Origin: Hetaerina americana
Lineage: Eukaryota; Arthropoda; Insecta; Odonata; Calopterygidae
Direction: 5' to 3'
Length of the DNA stretch: 64,000 nt
Assembly (NCBI GenBank): GCA_022747635.1
Contig: JAKTNV010000004.1
Coordinates: 22,239,469-22,303,468, forward strand
Shown here: positions 10,390 through 24,100 of the stretch, piece after piece
Position numbering within the stretch: position 1 is the first letter of the stretch
Layout: every line of letters begins with the position of its first letter
Position numbers and translations under genes: made by a program
Notes under the pieces: generated by a model
The model's input: only the letters and a program-made list of their open reading frames with translations
The model's database searches: none
Told to the model about the DNA's origin: nothing

Positions 10390-13300
10390 CATTGAAATGA
10401 GACAAATAGTGAGGTGGTATTGAGACGGAATAGCCGTATCAATGCGTCGTGTTATTTCCGACGAACAGAACCAAATATCTCCCCAGAAATCATCCGAGAT
10501 GCGCGTTCACAGATCAGTTTATCAAACTGGATATTGTTGTTTTGAACGACAGTTACTAAACCAACATAACAATTAAGGAGAAACTAACATAGAACCCTAT
10601 AATTTACGAGTTTATTTTATTTTCTAACACAGCTGTGTGTATATTTAACATTTAGATTTAAATTAAGAAATAATTAATGCAAGTGAAAATTATATGAATT
10701 TGCCAACAACAACAAATATAAAGTGCAATATCACCAAATTTTGAATTTAAAACACAATTATATAGCATGTGGAAGCTGAATTAAATACCGGAAGAGTGAA
10801 AAATATCTAATGAATAGTTAACTTAAGGTAGGAAAACATTCGGTTTCATCGTTGACCTGACGAAGTTTCAGTATATTTCATGGCAGACGTTTTTCGATTG
10901 ACTTATCCATTCAAAGACCTGGTTTTAGCCATGAGAGCTCAAAAAATGAGTACCTATTTTACGGTGGTCTCGAAGATTTCTTCTCTAGTAATCAGTTGGT
11001 TTAACCAACAAGGAATAATTTAACTTTCACTTAAGCATAAAAGAGTCCAATCGTTAATCCTTAGGATCATTTATGCGAATTTATTAATTGAAATAAATTC
11101 CTCACAATTTGCAATCAGAAACTCACTTACTTACTCTTGCAATAAGCATACCCGGTTTATGGTTACGCACGTGAGAGTAAATAGCATACTTTAAAGAATG
11201 ACAAGTATACTTTTGTAGGGCAAAACAACGACTCTTCGCTTCCTAAATGGTAATTATATTTCAACTGAATGTCAACGACGGAGAGTCGACTTTCAGAAAT
11301 TAATTACTAAATATTCATAGAGATAAAATTCAATTCATAGAGGGAAAGGAGGAGCACAGATGTAAAAATGCATTCTCGTACATGGACACAGACTATACAC
11401 TCCTAAATTTGGTGGCCTTGCTTAGCAAAATAAAACCTGATACGCAACATTACTATGAACTGCTCTTCAATTCCGTATACATCCTATCTCCTTTCATTAT
11501 TCGTACATACAATCCCGGGCACGCTCAGCTTCAGCCAAGCCTACCAAGTGGTTTTGATGGTTACATTTCTTCCTGAGCACCAACAGTGGCACGGGAAAAG
11601 AAACCTCTTATGTAAATAGAAACCTTTTATATGCCTAACCTCATGTGTAAATTTTACACACCGTTGGATTTAGCACCATGGGAGCTTTATTGTCACATAT
11701 CAAACCAATCTTCAGATAAATTATTATGGTTATCTATCGTCCTAGTGCAGGTGTAATGTGAAAAATTTTAGTGAATAAGCCAACGGGAAACAACCTTATG
11801 CCTTTTTCCCACGATCGCGAAGCTAAAAACTGTAAATTATAGCAATTGCTTTGTGTTATCTCTAAATAGTAGAATTTTCTTTCATCACTTCTTTTACTAG
11901 TTTGTTCAGGCATTCAGAGCCTGCCCTTAAGAAACTTCCATCAATTACTGACTTCCTTCCCTCTCTTGCCAGCATTCTTTTGTTCTCGGGCTCACTCCTT
12001 TTCGTTCTTCGTTTAAGAATTTTCTTTTTATTTTCCTTAATCACGCCATCGATGGATCCTTTATCTCCAAAATTTTGTTCTTGACGCTCATATTCTCCCA
12101 ATACCCTCTTTCTTCATCTCTTCTTCCTTATCCCATAACTTGATTATTATTGACATAACTTTTATTTATCACCAAATAACTTCGCGATATGTTTTCGCGA
12201 AAAATATCATGCGAGTGTCTACCACCATCGTGACCAGCGATGCAAATTTTAAAAGAGAAGTCCTTGGATGACGGCTGAGTACTGTATGGATTCTAAGCAT
12301 TAAAAACTTTAGGGCCTGGCCTACCCTGGCCTCGGCTGAGACAAGCGATATTTTAAATCACGTTCTAATAGCTCTGCCATTCTTCTCCAAGAGAGCGAAG
12401 CGTTACGTCGCGGGCCGTTGCATCTTTAGTTCTTTCAAACAGTTCTTGGTCGCTCGGTTATCCTGCTCCCAGGATTTTTCACAGTTATCCTATTGTCAAT
12501 TGAGCTATCGAATTTTTAAATAAGAATTGTTGACTTTTTTAATCAGTTAAATAAATTAATTATACAAAAGGTATTTGAATTATATTTACCCAGTTTACAG
12601 CTTTTATAGACTGCTTACTTGTATTAGACAGGAAACTAGTTTTTAGAATTAAAAATATCAAAAACCTCACTCGAGTGCTTGTTTTCATTTTTGCTTATTT
12701 CTTATACTAATAAGCGTTTAGCAGCGTCTTGCATTGATTCATTTCTACTCTAAAATTTGAATTACCATAGTGGTATATGTGTAAAAATAAGTTTCTTAAA
12801 AGTGGAAGATTAATAAGAAAAATGAAGTTAATTTTACAAAAATATCCCATCAGAACATTTGAAAGCATCAAGTTAAGGTATTTTGCCTCCTTAAGTTACG
12901 CAAATACATCTCTCTTTGTGTTCTATCTTCTTAAATCTTATGTTGCACTTGATGAATTTTTCTGCGACTACTCTTTTATTAAAACCCCTAAACAAGTCCT
13001 ACTCATGTCACTAGTTCTAACAATTCATTACCAACATGCCAGCGCAATTTTTCCATAACGGTACTATCAGGAATTTCCAAAGGAAAAATTGCAACTAAAA
13101 TATCCTCAACCTACTTATCATTTATCAACTTCAATTTATTCATTTTTTAAATCACTAAATTATTATTTATAAGACTTAAATAGCGCTTGCCTTTAGAGAT
13201 TAATACAGGGACAGGGCAGCAAGAGGAAAAGCAGGAAAAAACGAAGTGTTAATAAAAATATTCCAACAAATTTCGTCACGTGTAGAATCGTGCATAAACT

Positions 13301-16300
13301 AAAATATAAAATAATATATTAACGGTACTTGGTTATTGGTTATAATATATACTAACGGTACTTGGTTAACTCGAGCAAAGAGTTTCCGTGCAATAAACAA
13401 TTTTTTTCCACCAGTGAGTTTCGGAAATTCTGAATTTATCGCATTACCGGGGCTAATTATTTGATTACAGCTATTAGTGCCACAGCAGCTGAGTCATCAA
13501 TAATTAAAGACTATTTTATGTCCTTGTGGTTTCGTTTGCATTCTATTGGGTAGAATTAAATGAGCATCGTATAATTAAATGTGTTCATCACATTTCCAGT
13601 GAAAACCGTTAACTTGTTTAAATTAATTTCTTCCTTCGCTGCCTATTGGCATGTTAAGTTAACAAGCCTGTGAGTGTTGGTTTTGAATTTACAACAAAGT
13701 ACTTTGTCAAACCTTTCATCTTTGTTTTATGAATACGACATAGGATAAAGCTATTGGTGGTGAACAGAACAGCAGGTCGTGCTTCAGGGCACTGCAGGTT
13801 AGTGAATCACGAGGAACCATCATAAAACCTAAATTATAAAGTAACTTTATTCGAAAAGGAAAACACCCAGTACGGAATTTCAAGACGACGGAATTACTTT
13901 TTGATTGTACCCGTATGTTTCATCCGTGGATTATATATTAAGAATTACGGTTCCTTGGTTTTCAGAGGCAAAGGTTTAGATATGTAGTGAAGATGAGACC
14001 GGGTGCCCCTGCTCATGAATCTCATTTGATTCTTAAGCTCTGGAATATAAGAGCCAAGGGATATAGAGTCCCCTGCGGTATCTTTCATGTTTGATGACTT
14101 TATCAAAGCTTTTGAAGTGATTAAAGTTTGCTCTGCTTCCATTCAGTCATAAGATTATTTCGGAGAGTGACTGTCCATGAAGTTAACGAGAAATAGGAAA
14201 TGACAGGGAAACACCAGATATTGATTGCACACGCCCTATAGTTATTGCACCTCCATACATACAAATATCAGTCCCATCAATTTTAGACTGATTATTCCTT
14301 CGCGAGAGAAAAATTATGAATATCACATTAACATGTATCATATATTAATGAGAGTGAAATTGAAACTTTTTAAATGCTGAAATTTATCGCGTTCATAATA
14401 ATAACAAAATCACAGATACCAAAGATCTATTTTCCATATACGAATTGATTCATCATCTAATTTTCCACGCCAAATTCCTATCTTCCTACCGTCTTCTAAA
14501 AATATCTTCACTCTTTCTCTCCTCCCTGAAATTGCCATATTTTCACATGATAACCAATACTCAAACTCCAATTTATCATTCATTATCTTCTTTCATCAAA
14601 TAACAATACACAAACCTTAACGATACCTTAAGCACGCTACTATCCATTTTAAGTCTGTGTACAATTTTTGTTATCATCAACCAAAGTTTTTCAGCAAATA
14701 CACACAAAGTAATTTCATTTCCACAATTATTATCAACACATCATCTGAACGTCTTTGTTCACATTAGTCTAAATCAATTTCAAATTATGTAAATTGTCAT
14801 ATGTTCGTTTTCCAAATAATCCCCTCATAATTTCAGAATTCACGCGACCTTACTATTTCTTGATGGCCTAAAATTTTCGTCTCCTCATTAATTTATTTTC
14901 ATCCCTTAAATCTCATAAGGACTGGACAATTTTAATCAGAAGGTATATGCACAGAGTCATAAACGAAAAGTTTAGAAACATCGGCAAAATGGGGGTCTTG
15001 CGAGTATGTGACGCACATTGAATGGACGTGCAAAAAAAAACTGATGGGTATGTTGGTTGGAGGAGGAATGAGGATACATTGTTTCTTATCTTAGGGTAAA
15101 ATTATTTAAAAGGATTTGTAAGATTTTGTGAGTGTCGAGGAAAAAGGTAGTAATGCGTTTGAGACTATCAGGGCCGAATGTTTGAGGACGGTATCTGGCA
15201 GTGGGGACTGGTATTTTCCTGTTAAAAAATTTGCCTCGGTGCCTGCGTGAAGAAGAGCTTGCGTTCGATGCATTGCTATTGCGAGGGGGCTTCATTGCTT
15301 ATGCGGTGGACGCAAACGAAGAGGGCAAAATGTATGGAGCATTCAATTAGGGATGGGAAACTACTACGGAAATGGAGGTTTTATTCGTGGCTTATTAATA
15401 TATAGAATATTCAAACACATTATTTTGAAGGTGAATGCCAATGTCTAAGAACATCTAAGAAGAGTTTGAGAGGAAATGTATCAAATATATCCAGAAGGAA
15501 GGATTAACATTTAAAAAAAAAGGATATATGTCCCTGGGGCTAAAGAAGAAAGATATAGTCGTAGTAACGGACAGAGATGGATAGGTTGAAACAATGTTTG
15601 AAAGGGAAAGTATTTTTGAGGTGATCATTCAAGAGGCTGACACAAAAAGAGGCAACGATGGTACCCATGTTGCTCTCCTTATCTGGAGGAGAATTTGTCA
15701 TTAATTATAAAAGCGTTTTTTTGGCAATATTAGGGTGACCTGGCGCATGATATTCTGAGGAGGAAATGAGCTGTGTATAACGTTGAGGGTGGTAATAACA
15801 GAGATATTCGAGCCCTTCTGGCTGTATGATAGAGGGTTGAAGGGAAATGACATCGTTAGTGGCCACAAGTCAACCATTAACCACACCCTTACTACATATA
15901 ATCAACCAATTTCTTCAACCTCCCCATTCATAAACACAGCGCTTCCTATAATCATTTCTTTGATAATTCTTGTAGTAAGTAGTAGTATTGTAGCTTCGCA
16001 GTAACAATAAGAGGAGTCATCCCAAAAAAAAAGATACAGCATTGAGGCGGTTCGAGAATTGAATTTTCTAATGATATTTTTACGGAATTTTACTAATTAA
16101 AAATAAGTGTCTACTTATGGAAATGTGATTATTGTATTAAACAAGAATTTACATAAAAAAATGTCCGAAAATATCCGGTGAGACCTTCGATCGATACGCA
16201 AATATTCTAGTCATATTAAAAGGCACAGCTCTTGAAAAATTTCTGAACAAAAGAGTAGCATAGTTCAACGTATTTTCCTCATTTAATTTACTGTTTTCAT

Positions 16301-16899
16301 GGTGAAATTAGGAATTTCCCAATGGATTTTTGCGTTACATAGTAAGGAAGCTAATGAGTTTAGACCAGATGTTTCGGGAAAAAAAGCTTAAAAATTGCAT
16401 GCTCTACCACACCCTGCAATTACGTAGAGTCGTGATTTACCCTTGAAACGATATCGATTCATGCAACAATTTTTTTCACTTTAAGTGCTAAAATCATCCA
16501 TAAAAACATGTTAATACATCCTTGAATTGCTTATTATTATAATTATCATTGTTAATTAGACGTCAATCTTTATAGAGAAAAACCAGTGGTTATGGGCTAA
16601 ACGATTAGTAAAGTATGCAATAGAAAGAAATGTAAGAATATAGAAACAGAGTTTGGTAGGAGGAAGTAAAAGTTCAATAATGACCTCAAGGGTGTAAGTA
16701 ATTAGGTCAATAAAACGGAAATTTTACTTAGGAAGAGTTAAATTGGTGAACTATAAAGAAAGGTGGAGGCACTGCCAGGTAGTAAGATTGAAATTTTTGA
16801 CCCAATAATTAAACAAATTGTAGATTGTTAATTAAGCCATTGAAAATTCAAGAGTGTTGGTAAGCAAATGTACGGAAACTACATGGAAAAGACACTAGG
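10390..16899. other. Non-coding stretch, no gene recognised
   Basis: AT-rich DNA with no recognised exon or RNA gene. A 33-bp direct duplication lies near 13312-13376 and a GC-richer patch near 12300-12440. The frames at 12777-13058 (plus) and 15086-15295 (minus) resemble no family I know. The part right of about 16560 may already belong to the decayed LINE that follows. Confidence 0.5.
13312..13376. repeat. 33-bp direct duplication
   Basis: TAACGGTACTTGGTTA occurs at 13320-13335 and again at 13353-13368, and the flanking AT-rich bases are also similar. This gives two copies of a 33-bp unit. Confidence 0.8.
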
Positions 16900-17860
16900 C
16901 CGTTAAGATTGGAAAGAATATAAAGTGAATGAGGATAACTTAGCCCTAGGTATACCAAAGGAACTATATGATACAAATAAGTTAATCAATGATGATTAAT
17001 GGATTTCGATAGGATTGAGTAAATTGGGTTAAATTGGCTAATATATTGCAGAACATAAGAGTAGATTGGAGGAATGGGAGACTTATGCGCACCTAATTAC
17101 CTGTATATCTCTGACTGCTTAAATGCAAGTGGCAGTTGGAGAGTCGGAAATGGCGGTGCTTTGAAGAAGGGTTAGAAAGGGGTATGCACAATGACTCGTA
17201 TTTTATAAAGGACATGTGGAGGTAATAGTTAGAGGGGGATTGGAATAACTGAAATTGGTAATGAAAGTCGTGGAAAATTCATAAAATCATTTACATTTGC
17301 TGATGATCAAGCTTTAAGTTTGCTCGTCAGACAAGGACATTGAAATTCAGTTCGATAGGTATGAGATAAGGATACATATAAACAAAATAAATATTATGCG
17401 GTTTTAGAATAAGGGGAAAGCTAGATTACACATTAATAAGTAGTTAATCAAGCTAAAAAGTTATCTATCTGAGATAGTTTTTGACCAAAATGGTTGAAAA
17501 GAGAATATTTGCGTTAGGGCAAGAAACTTCTACAAAGAGGATGTGAGGTCAAGAAACTTCCACACAATTTACAACAGAAACGTTGAGTATGAATTTTAAG
17601 AAACAGGTTCTCAAAAATTCTATATTTTTATAATGCCACGGAAATATGGTCTTTGAAGAAAGAGGATAGGCGTAGACCGGAGTGTTTTGAAATACGGGTG
17701 TGGAGAAGGATGGAAGATCTGAAATGGAAAGAAAAAACGATAAAGGAAGTGCTAAGTGCAAGGTGGAGGAGGAGAGAGGATTGTTGGGAGAAATCCAAAA
17801 GAGGCAGGAAAGACGGTTGCAAGGCGTTTTCATTGGCATTAGGATATTGAATACAGTAAT
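16900..17860 (+). pseudogene. Decayed LINE reverse transcriptase
   Basis: Several broken plus-strand frames follow the order of a non-LTR reverse transcriptase. SFTFADDQALSLLVRQGH near 17290-17340 carries the FADD catalytic motif. Downstream, ATEIWSLKKEDRRRPECFEI and RVWRRMEDLKW (about 17635-17730) match the CETWTLKKxDxxRLxxFEMWxWRRM block that follows the polymerase domain in insect LINEs. The open frame continues to 17850. Frameshifts and stops are frequent and no endonuclease is recognised, so it is inactive. The upstream boundary is uncertain and may reach about 16560. A different part of the same family lies at 35560-35905. Confidence 0.75.
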
Positions 17861-20800
17861 AGAGGGGAGAACGTAAGGCAATTGTCTAAGGGGTTAGAAA
17901 TAGGATAGACATGTTCACCTAAATTTTTTAAATATATGCGTAGTGCAAAGTACAAGACGTCACTTGAGGGCCATGAATAGGTGGAAATAGCACAAAGGTC
18001 ATTTTTGGAGGAATGGAAAATCAAATTTCTTAGGACTATAGAACCGATACTCTGGAGAGCTCCATGAATGACATCTTCCACCCAACCAAAAATCTAGAAA
18101 GCGTCACTTCACGTAAAATTGATCCCCGTTCGTGAAATATTCTGTAGAAAATATTTCAATACAGCAGCTGCATAAACGTTAACCTAGAAATATCCATTTC
18201 AAACTTTCTAAGCTTAAGGATGATATCAATAACAAAATGTCAAAACACGGCTCAGGCCCATCGAATTAACTTTTCACACGTTTGGGGACATTATAAAATG
18301 AAAACCCCAACCATTTTGGGGACCTAATCATGAAATGCTACGTTGGCGAAAACTAGAATTCAATACATCTTTCATGTCAACCAGTCTTTTAACTATGATA
18401 TCCCTTTAGAGATAAAATTGGCTGTTCATTGTAATCTATACAATACGAGTATATTCATGTTTCATAGTGTTCCTTTATCTAATTGACTCCAACTTCTTAG
18501 TATTACTTCTAGGCTGCATTCGCAACTTCAAGCAGTTCTTCATATTTCATGCATCATGCATATTGGAAAATGGAATAATGGAACAGCCGAAAGTGTGGAT
18601 TGGCCGGAGCAGAGTGCACTTATGGCGCCAAAAGGGAATTTTGGAGGAGGATGCTTTAAACATAAGGGTCTGGCTGAGAGCTAAAATCTATATGGCAGGT
18701 GTATGAAGGAACCCGAAAGTAAACCGGAGGATTAAAAATTATGTAATAGATAATCCGTCTCGGCTTGGTTTTAAAATATCTCGTTAAACTGTGGTTTAAC
18801 TTTAACCTTAATTTAAAGCCCAAAATCAGTTTAGTAATCGTTAGTTCCGTCCAAGCCGTACATAGTTTAATAACGGAATCTCTATGACCTTAAATGAGAC
18901 GTAACCAAATCACTACCTGAGAGTTTACAAAATTCATGGTGCCCGTCGCAATTTCCACCAAACATAAAAATAAAATTAAATGAGATTTTTCAAAATCAGG
19001 CCTTAAATATGTGGCATTATTTAGAACAATAATTAAAGCTAAGTGTTTACTTTTCAATCATGTCCAATTAATAATTGACCCCCTCATATGATATTTAATG
19101 AGTAATTGATAAGCGAACGCTTATTTTGATTCGATGATAGACAAGAAAGCATTCACACAAGGAGGCGTTTCCGTATTCTGCTTTGCTTTAGTAGGAGCTC
19201 GATGATGAAATAATTAAATCTTGTCGGTTATGTGTCCATCAATGTCACTCCTTTTGGGATAGATTTGTGACTGTTTCGGGAGCCAAAGGAGTCTGTAGCG
19301 ATGCTTACAATCTAGTTGGATGGGGTTAGCAACTATGACATGATATGAGTTGAGATTGGAATTAAAAGTTAAAGAAAACTAGCGTCGATGGTATTCTTCA
19401 CGTCAGGGATGTCGGTGAGGGACACGAGGGTTAATGCCCCATCCTTGAACGAAACTAATTTTCTCCCATCGGTGATAATTTCACGTCACGGATGCTAACA
19501 CAAAATTTTAGCCCCTGAGCAAACCTCACGCCTCAGCGCCAACGCCATCTCATCAACCACTGCTCCACTCCGATCTCTAACATCAACTTGGACGGGAAAT
19601 GATAAGGAAGATTCTCGACGGTCGTTTCCACCGCCTCTTGTCTCTGCACACTCATATAGTGATCCGCGGTAAGCAACGGTCCAAAAACTCCCCGGGCGAT
19701 AAATACACATTTAGTGGCGAGGCTAAGGGTTCTCATATGTTCCTGCAAAGAAAAGTGCGCGATTTTTCTACAGATTATCCCCGCCACCTCCTCTCGGGAT
19801 CCCTCCCGAAATTTTTTGCTTTCCCGAAGATTTCCTCTCCTCTATTTGGTGGTGGGATCGGGGGCGGATGACGAGGAGCATTTGAAACGATGTTTCTAAT
19901 TTCCTCGGGATTCTCCAGCGTGTAAACAATGTGGCGACCTTGCACAGAGGGAGCGATGGATGTGTATAGCTGAGCATGTGGGTTGGGGACAGCGCTATTT
20001 ACTTTGGCAATGCGCCGGCCTTTGGCCCCACTCCCTCAGGCCAATGGAAAAAAACGATGTCCCCTTTGGTCGCCCCTCTTCCACGCACTCACGAAAGAAG
20101 ATCCGATAAAAGCCGGCAGGTTAAGTGTTGAAAGCGTGGTGAAGCCACCAAGGGAAATACCGTTAGCATAGTTAACCACTTTTCGACCCCCTTTTCAAAG
20201 TGAGACACCTCAGGGGGAGATTGAAACTGAAAAGCTAAACGACGATTTTTCAGAAAGTCACCCTCAGCTCTACGTTAAACCAGGATTTATCTTTATTACC
20301 CAGCAGTAAAAGTTTTATAGACCTCAACTCTAGAATAAAGTGAAAGTCATTTTGACTCTGTAAATTGTTAAAATTAGACGTGAAAAAGCGCTTATATCCT
20401 TAATTGTAACCAAAGATTGACAAAAACAATATAATTGTACGGGAGAATAACCTCGTAAATGTTGCAGCATAACATATTTGAAAAAGAGCGACCGAGGGGG
20501 TGAAAGAAGAAAATAAACGTCGATCAAAATTTTAACACTGAGAGGGACGGTAAAGACATTTTGTACTCCTCAAAAAGATGGAAGCGACTAGTCAATAGGT
20601 CTAAACTGTGTGAAAAAAGGAATTATGGGGGAAGATATTCATTTTTATCTTTGAAAATTGCGCAAAGAGATGACAAGAATAAAAATGAAGAATATTACCC
20701 AAATAAATGCATTTTTTTAGCCACACATAATGAAGAAAGTACATCTTGTGTTAATAAATAGACGTGCACATCTGCGGCAAGTAAAAGTCATCAATTCGAA

Positions 20801-21008
20801 AGAATATGTTTGAAACTTTATGCTGATAAATTATTATTAAAGCATGCAGACTCAGCATGAAGGTGATAAAGTATGAAAATATAATGATCCTGAACAAATA
20901 GTCATTCTGAAAACTTTATATTTGATGGTACACGAAGGCAACGCATAAATAAAGTCTTCCTTGTTGTAGAGCACTAGAAGAAGGTTTTTAGATTTCGCGA
21001 TTACTCAC
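17861..21008. other. Non-coding, probable intron or 3' part of receptor gene
   Basis: No coding exon was recognised here although the TM7 exon of the receptor would be expected to follow leftward. It contains a MITE-like inverted pair (18762-18858) and a GC-richer patch (about 19380-20180) with overlapping short ORFs on both strands that match nothing. Confidence 0.5.
18762..18858. repeat. MITE-like short inverted-repeat element
   Basis: CGGCTTGG at 18762-18769 and CCAAGCCG at 18851-18858 bound a 97-bp segment. Inside the arms TTAAACTG and its complement also pair, so the arms match imperfectly over about 30 bp. The interior is rich in GTTTAA-type repeats. There is no coding capacity and no clear target duplication, so the class is open. 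Confidence 0.4.
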
Positions 21009-21194
21009 CTGCGTGGAGAGGAGAAGCGCGCATAAGCAGGTGTACACTCGTCCCGAGAGACCGTGGGTGGGGCCTGCGATGACCACCACATATGTGATTC
21101 CCAGAAGGGGTATGAGCACCAGCAGCGCCTTTGTGGCCTTCCTGTACTGCTGTGTCTCAGCGTTGGTCGCCGAGCGTAGTTTCGTGATGAGCAC
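21009..21194 (-). CDS. Dh44-R: DH44R exon: ICL3, TM6, ECL3 and start of TM7
   Basis: This 186-nt, 62-codon exon is phase 0 at both ends. The acceptor is CACCCTTTCACACAG and the donor GTGAGT. It begins [18 protein letters not shown], continues [19 protein letters not shown] and VIAGPTHG, and ends LLLSTQ. KLRS and [17 protein letters not shown] are the highly conserved ICL3/TM6 segment used for Gs coupling, with the PxxG kink motif. The GC content is higher than in the surrounding intron. The following exon should start with the TM7 pattern (GF.VA..YCF.N); no such sequence was found to the left. Confidence 0.95.
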
Positions 21195-24100
21195 CTGTGT
21201 GAAAGGGTGAATTAAGAGCACTGATTAATATCTAAATAATAAAGCTGAATAATTTCAAAATTGTGTTGAAGAAGTCTTCGTTGTTATCCTATGCATGTCA
21301 TGAAACGCTTAAATCCTATTTCGCTATTAAATAATTAGGTTAAATCAAAAAAGGACAGAATTAAGAAATTCTAGTCCGTCAACACTAACCTAGTCGAGAT
21401 CTGGGTTATAAATCGGAAATTGTAAATACAGTCAAATGAATTCACTTCATAATAATACAAAAGGGATTACATTTCAGCCCAATTTCTCATATTTTACGTA
21501 TAGAACGGAAAAACTAAAGATTTTAACACCTTTCTTACCACGCAATGATTCAAGAATTCTAATCCACGATCCAAATCAAATACTCTCCAAATAAATTAGA
21601 TGAATTAGATATAAATGACATCCAGGAAAGTTTTCATCTTAAGGAATACTGCGAAGTTGGATCCCGTGGTGCTTTCCGTTAGACGCACACCATCACCAAC
21701 CTGTGCGTTCGTCAGAGTAATAAAATGATCATCTGGAAACTAGACTGGAGAGGCACCATCAAAGTTTTGCGTCAGTAATCAGTGAAAATTCAAGGAGCTC
21801 CTCGAATAGAAGTTGGACGGACGTCTCTCAGCTGTCGTTTTAGAAAGCACGAAACTTAAGGCTGTTCAATGTCATATATCTCTCTCAGAACTTGGGATCC
21901 ATATCGGATGGACCGTAAATTCCGGGAACGAATTAATTTTGGGCGTGCATAATGCTTAGAATGTATGAATGGAAAGGAATTTGCCATTTGTGAATACGAG
22001 TATTAACTCACCCACATAATCATTACAAGAAATATGGAGTTGACGAATAATAATCCCACGGCTGGAGCCTGGTAAATCCAATCCACAGTATGCGGACGCA
22101 TCCATGGGCAAAGCCGCAACGAAGAGTCGGTGTTGGAAAGCGGTGAGAACAGCTGGGGAGAGAGAAAATAAATGAGCCATGTAGACCTAATGCTAACTAT
22201 GATAGCGTCAAGTGAAACGCCACATCAGAGCATGTTATAGAATTACTTTCCTTATGTAATATTGTGAGCCTTACGACGTCGGAATGCCATTTTAAATATA
22301 AAATATCAACTTCATAGATATAAACGATATGGCACCCAGGTAAAAAAATTCTTAATTTTCTAAAAAAACATTCCAATGGTTTATGGTATTTCTTTTTCGG
22401 TGATACCGTCGGAGGTTTAGCAGAAGTATCACCGAAACATTCCTAAAATGAATATTTTTTATTCTGCCTGCATCTTGCATAATGTGTTCGGTCCAATATT
22501 AAATATTGTTGCAATTGTTTGTTTGGATTTATCGACATTACGCATGCTTGTGTAACTTCTGAATATGCTTACGAAGAGACGAAAAATATCTGACTAAATT
22601 CTTCTCGGAGTGGTGCAAGACCAAATATTTATTTTAAATTTTTCCGGTAAAAAATCACGTTTGAAAACACTCTGAATGTGTTCTAGCTGTGAAAGAAGAA
22701 ATGTATAGATACGAAGAAAAACCATGAAGAGGATGGTGCCCAATACTGCTGTTACCATAAAAAGTAAAGAATGAGATAAAAATCTCATGCACAATTTCAT
22801 TTGACTGCAGCTTTGAAAAACTAATTCGCTCTCGCAGGTATCGTAAATCTGTTGAAAACGGGCTAACTTTAACTGGAATCAATAAGAGCAAGCAAGCTTT
22901 TGACTACGTGGACGGGAATCACGTCCGCAGCAGCGATTTGAAATCAGCCGTAACGATGGAAAGCGGTTATAGGCCTGGATGAACTCGGAAAATGCGATAC
23001 GTACAGTAACAGCATGCGACAAACTTTTGCAGATTCATGCAATAAAAGCACCTCATTCATTCAACCAAAGATCAGTAAAATAATGAACTTGAAATGAATG
23101 AATGAAATGAATGATTGGAGTCTTACATTTGTCAAATAATATGAAATTTAACGGAAAATTCGGATTCTAAAACAACTGTTATATGCATAGAATTATTCAT
23201 TCCATCGCGATTCTCTAAATATGTTTTATTCCGCCTCCAGAATAGGTTTTGAAGTTATATTTTAAAGTCAAGAACTTCGAATTTGAATTAATAGTGGGAA
23301 ACAAAATGCGAGTATTAACGAAGTCCGGGTTGAAATCTTAATGCTTCAAGTTAGCGGGTTGAAATAGATAGGACGAAATTTGGCTCTAACGTAGACAATT
23401 TCCGTGCCTACCAATGTGCAGATGTGTGATAATTTATAGAACAAGGAGATTTTTCAACAAGAGTTTTGTATGGAGTCGTATTAATGGTTTTTATCTTTCA
23501 CCTGATTATAAATGACATTTTAATCAGAAAAAAATACATACCTTATACTGGTGTAAACCACCATTCATTGAATGTGCTTAGTGAAATAGATGACAATAAG
23601 TATATTAAATTTATTAAATTCAAACACATTGGTCAGATGGTGTGATTGCAAAAGATTTTTATCCCATAGTATCGCTCTAAAATTGTAGGTACTTGGAAGT
23701 TTTCCAGGCGCGTAGAATATAATATAAATTTAAAAAAATTCGGTGCTCTAAAAACTGGACCGTCGTTACATCCGATAATAATTACGAGTTACATTTATTA
23801 TCTTTTTGAAAATTTTCCATTTCCATAGGTGCTTTGAATATACTCGATAGAATCACCGCATGGAGGTACTTTATTTTAGCATCTCATAAAATCCGTTTCC
23901 ATTATATTTTGCGGAAGGCTGATTCCTTTTACACAGCTCGATTAGTTTCTTGCATAGTACTATAGAATTTGAGAGTCCTTTTTTGCTCCAAGCCTGAAAC
24001 TTACAATTGTCAAATAATATGAAATTTAACGGAAAATTCAGTGTCTGAAACAATTGTTCTCAGCATAGAATTATTCATTCAATCGTGGATCCTAAATATA

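Noticed and set aside
15086..15295. 69-codon minus ORF considered as the receptor C-terminal tail
   Set aside because: It is basic and Ser-rich but lacks the TM7 segment that must come first, and has no convincing acceptor in the right phase.
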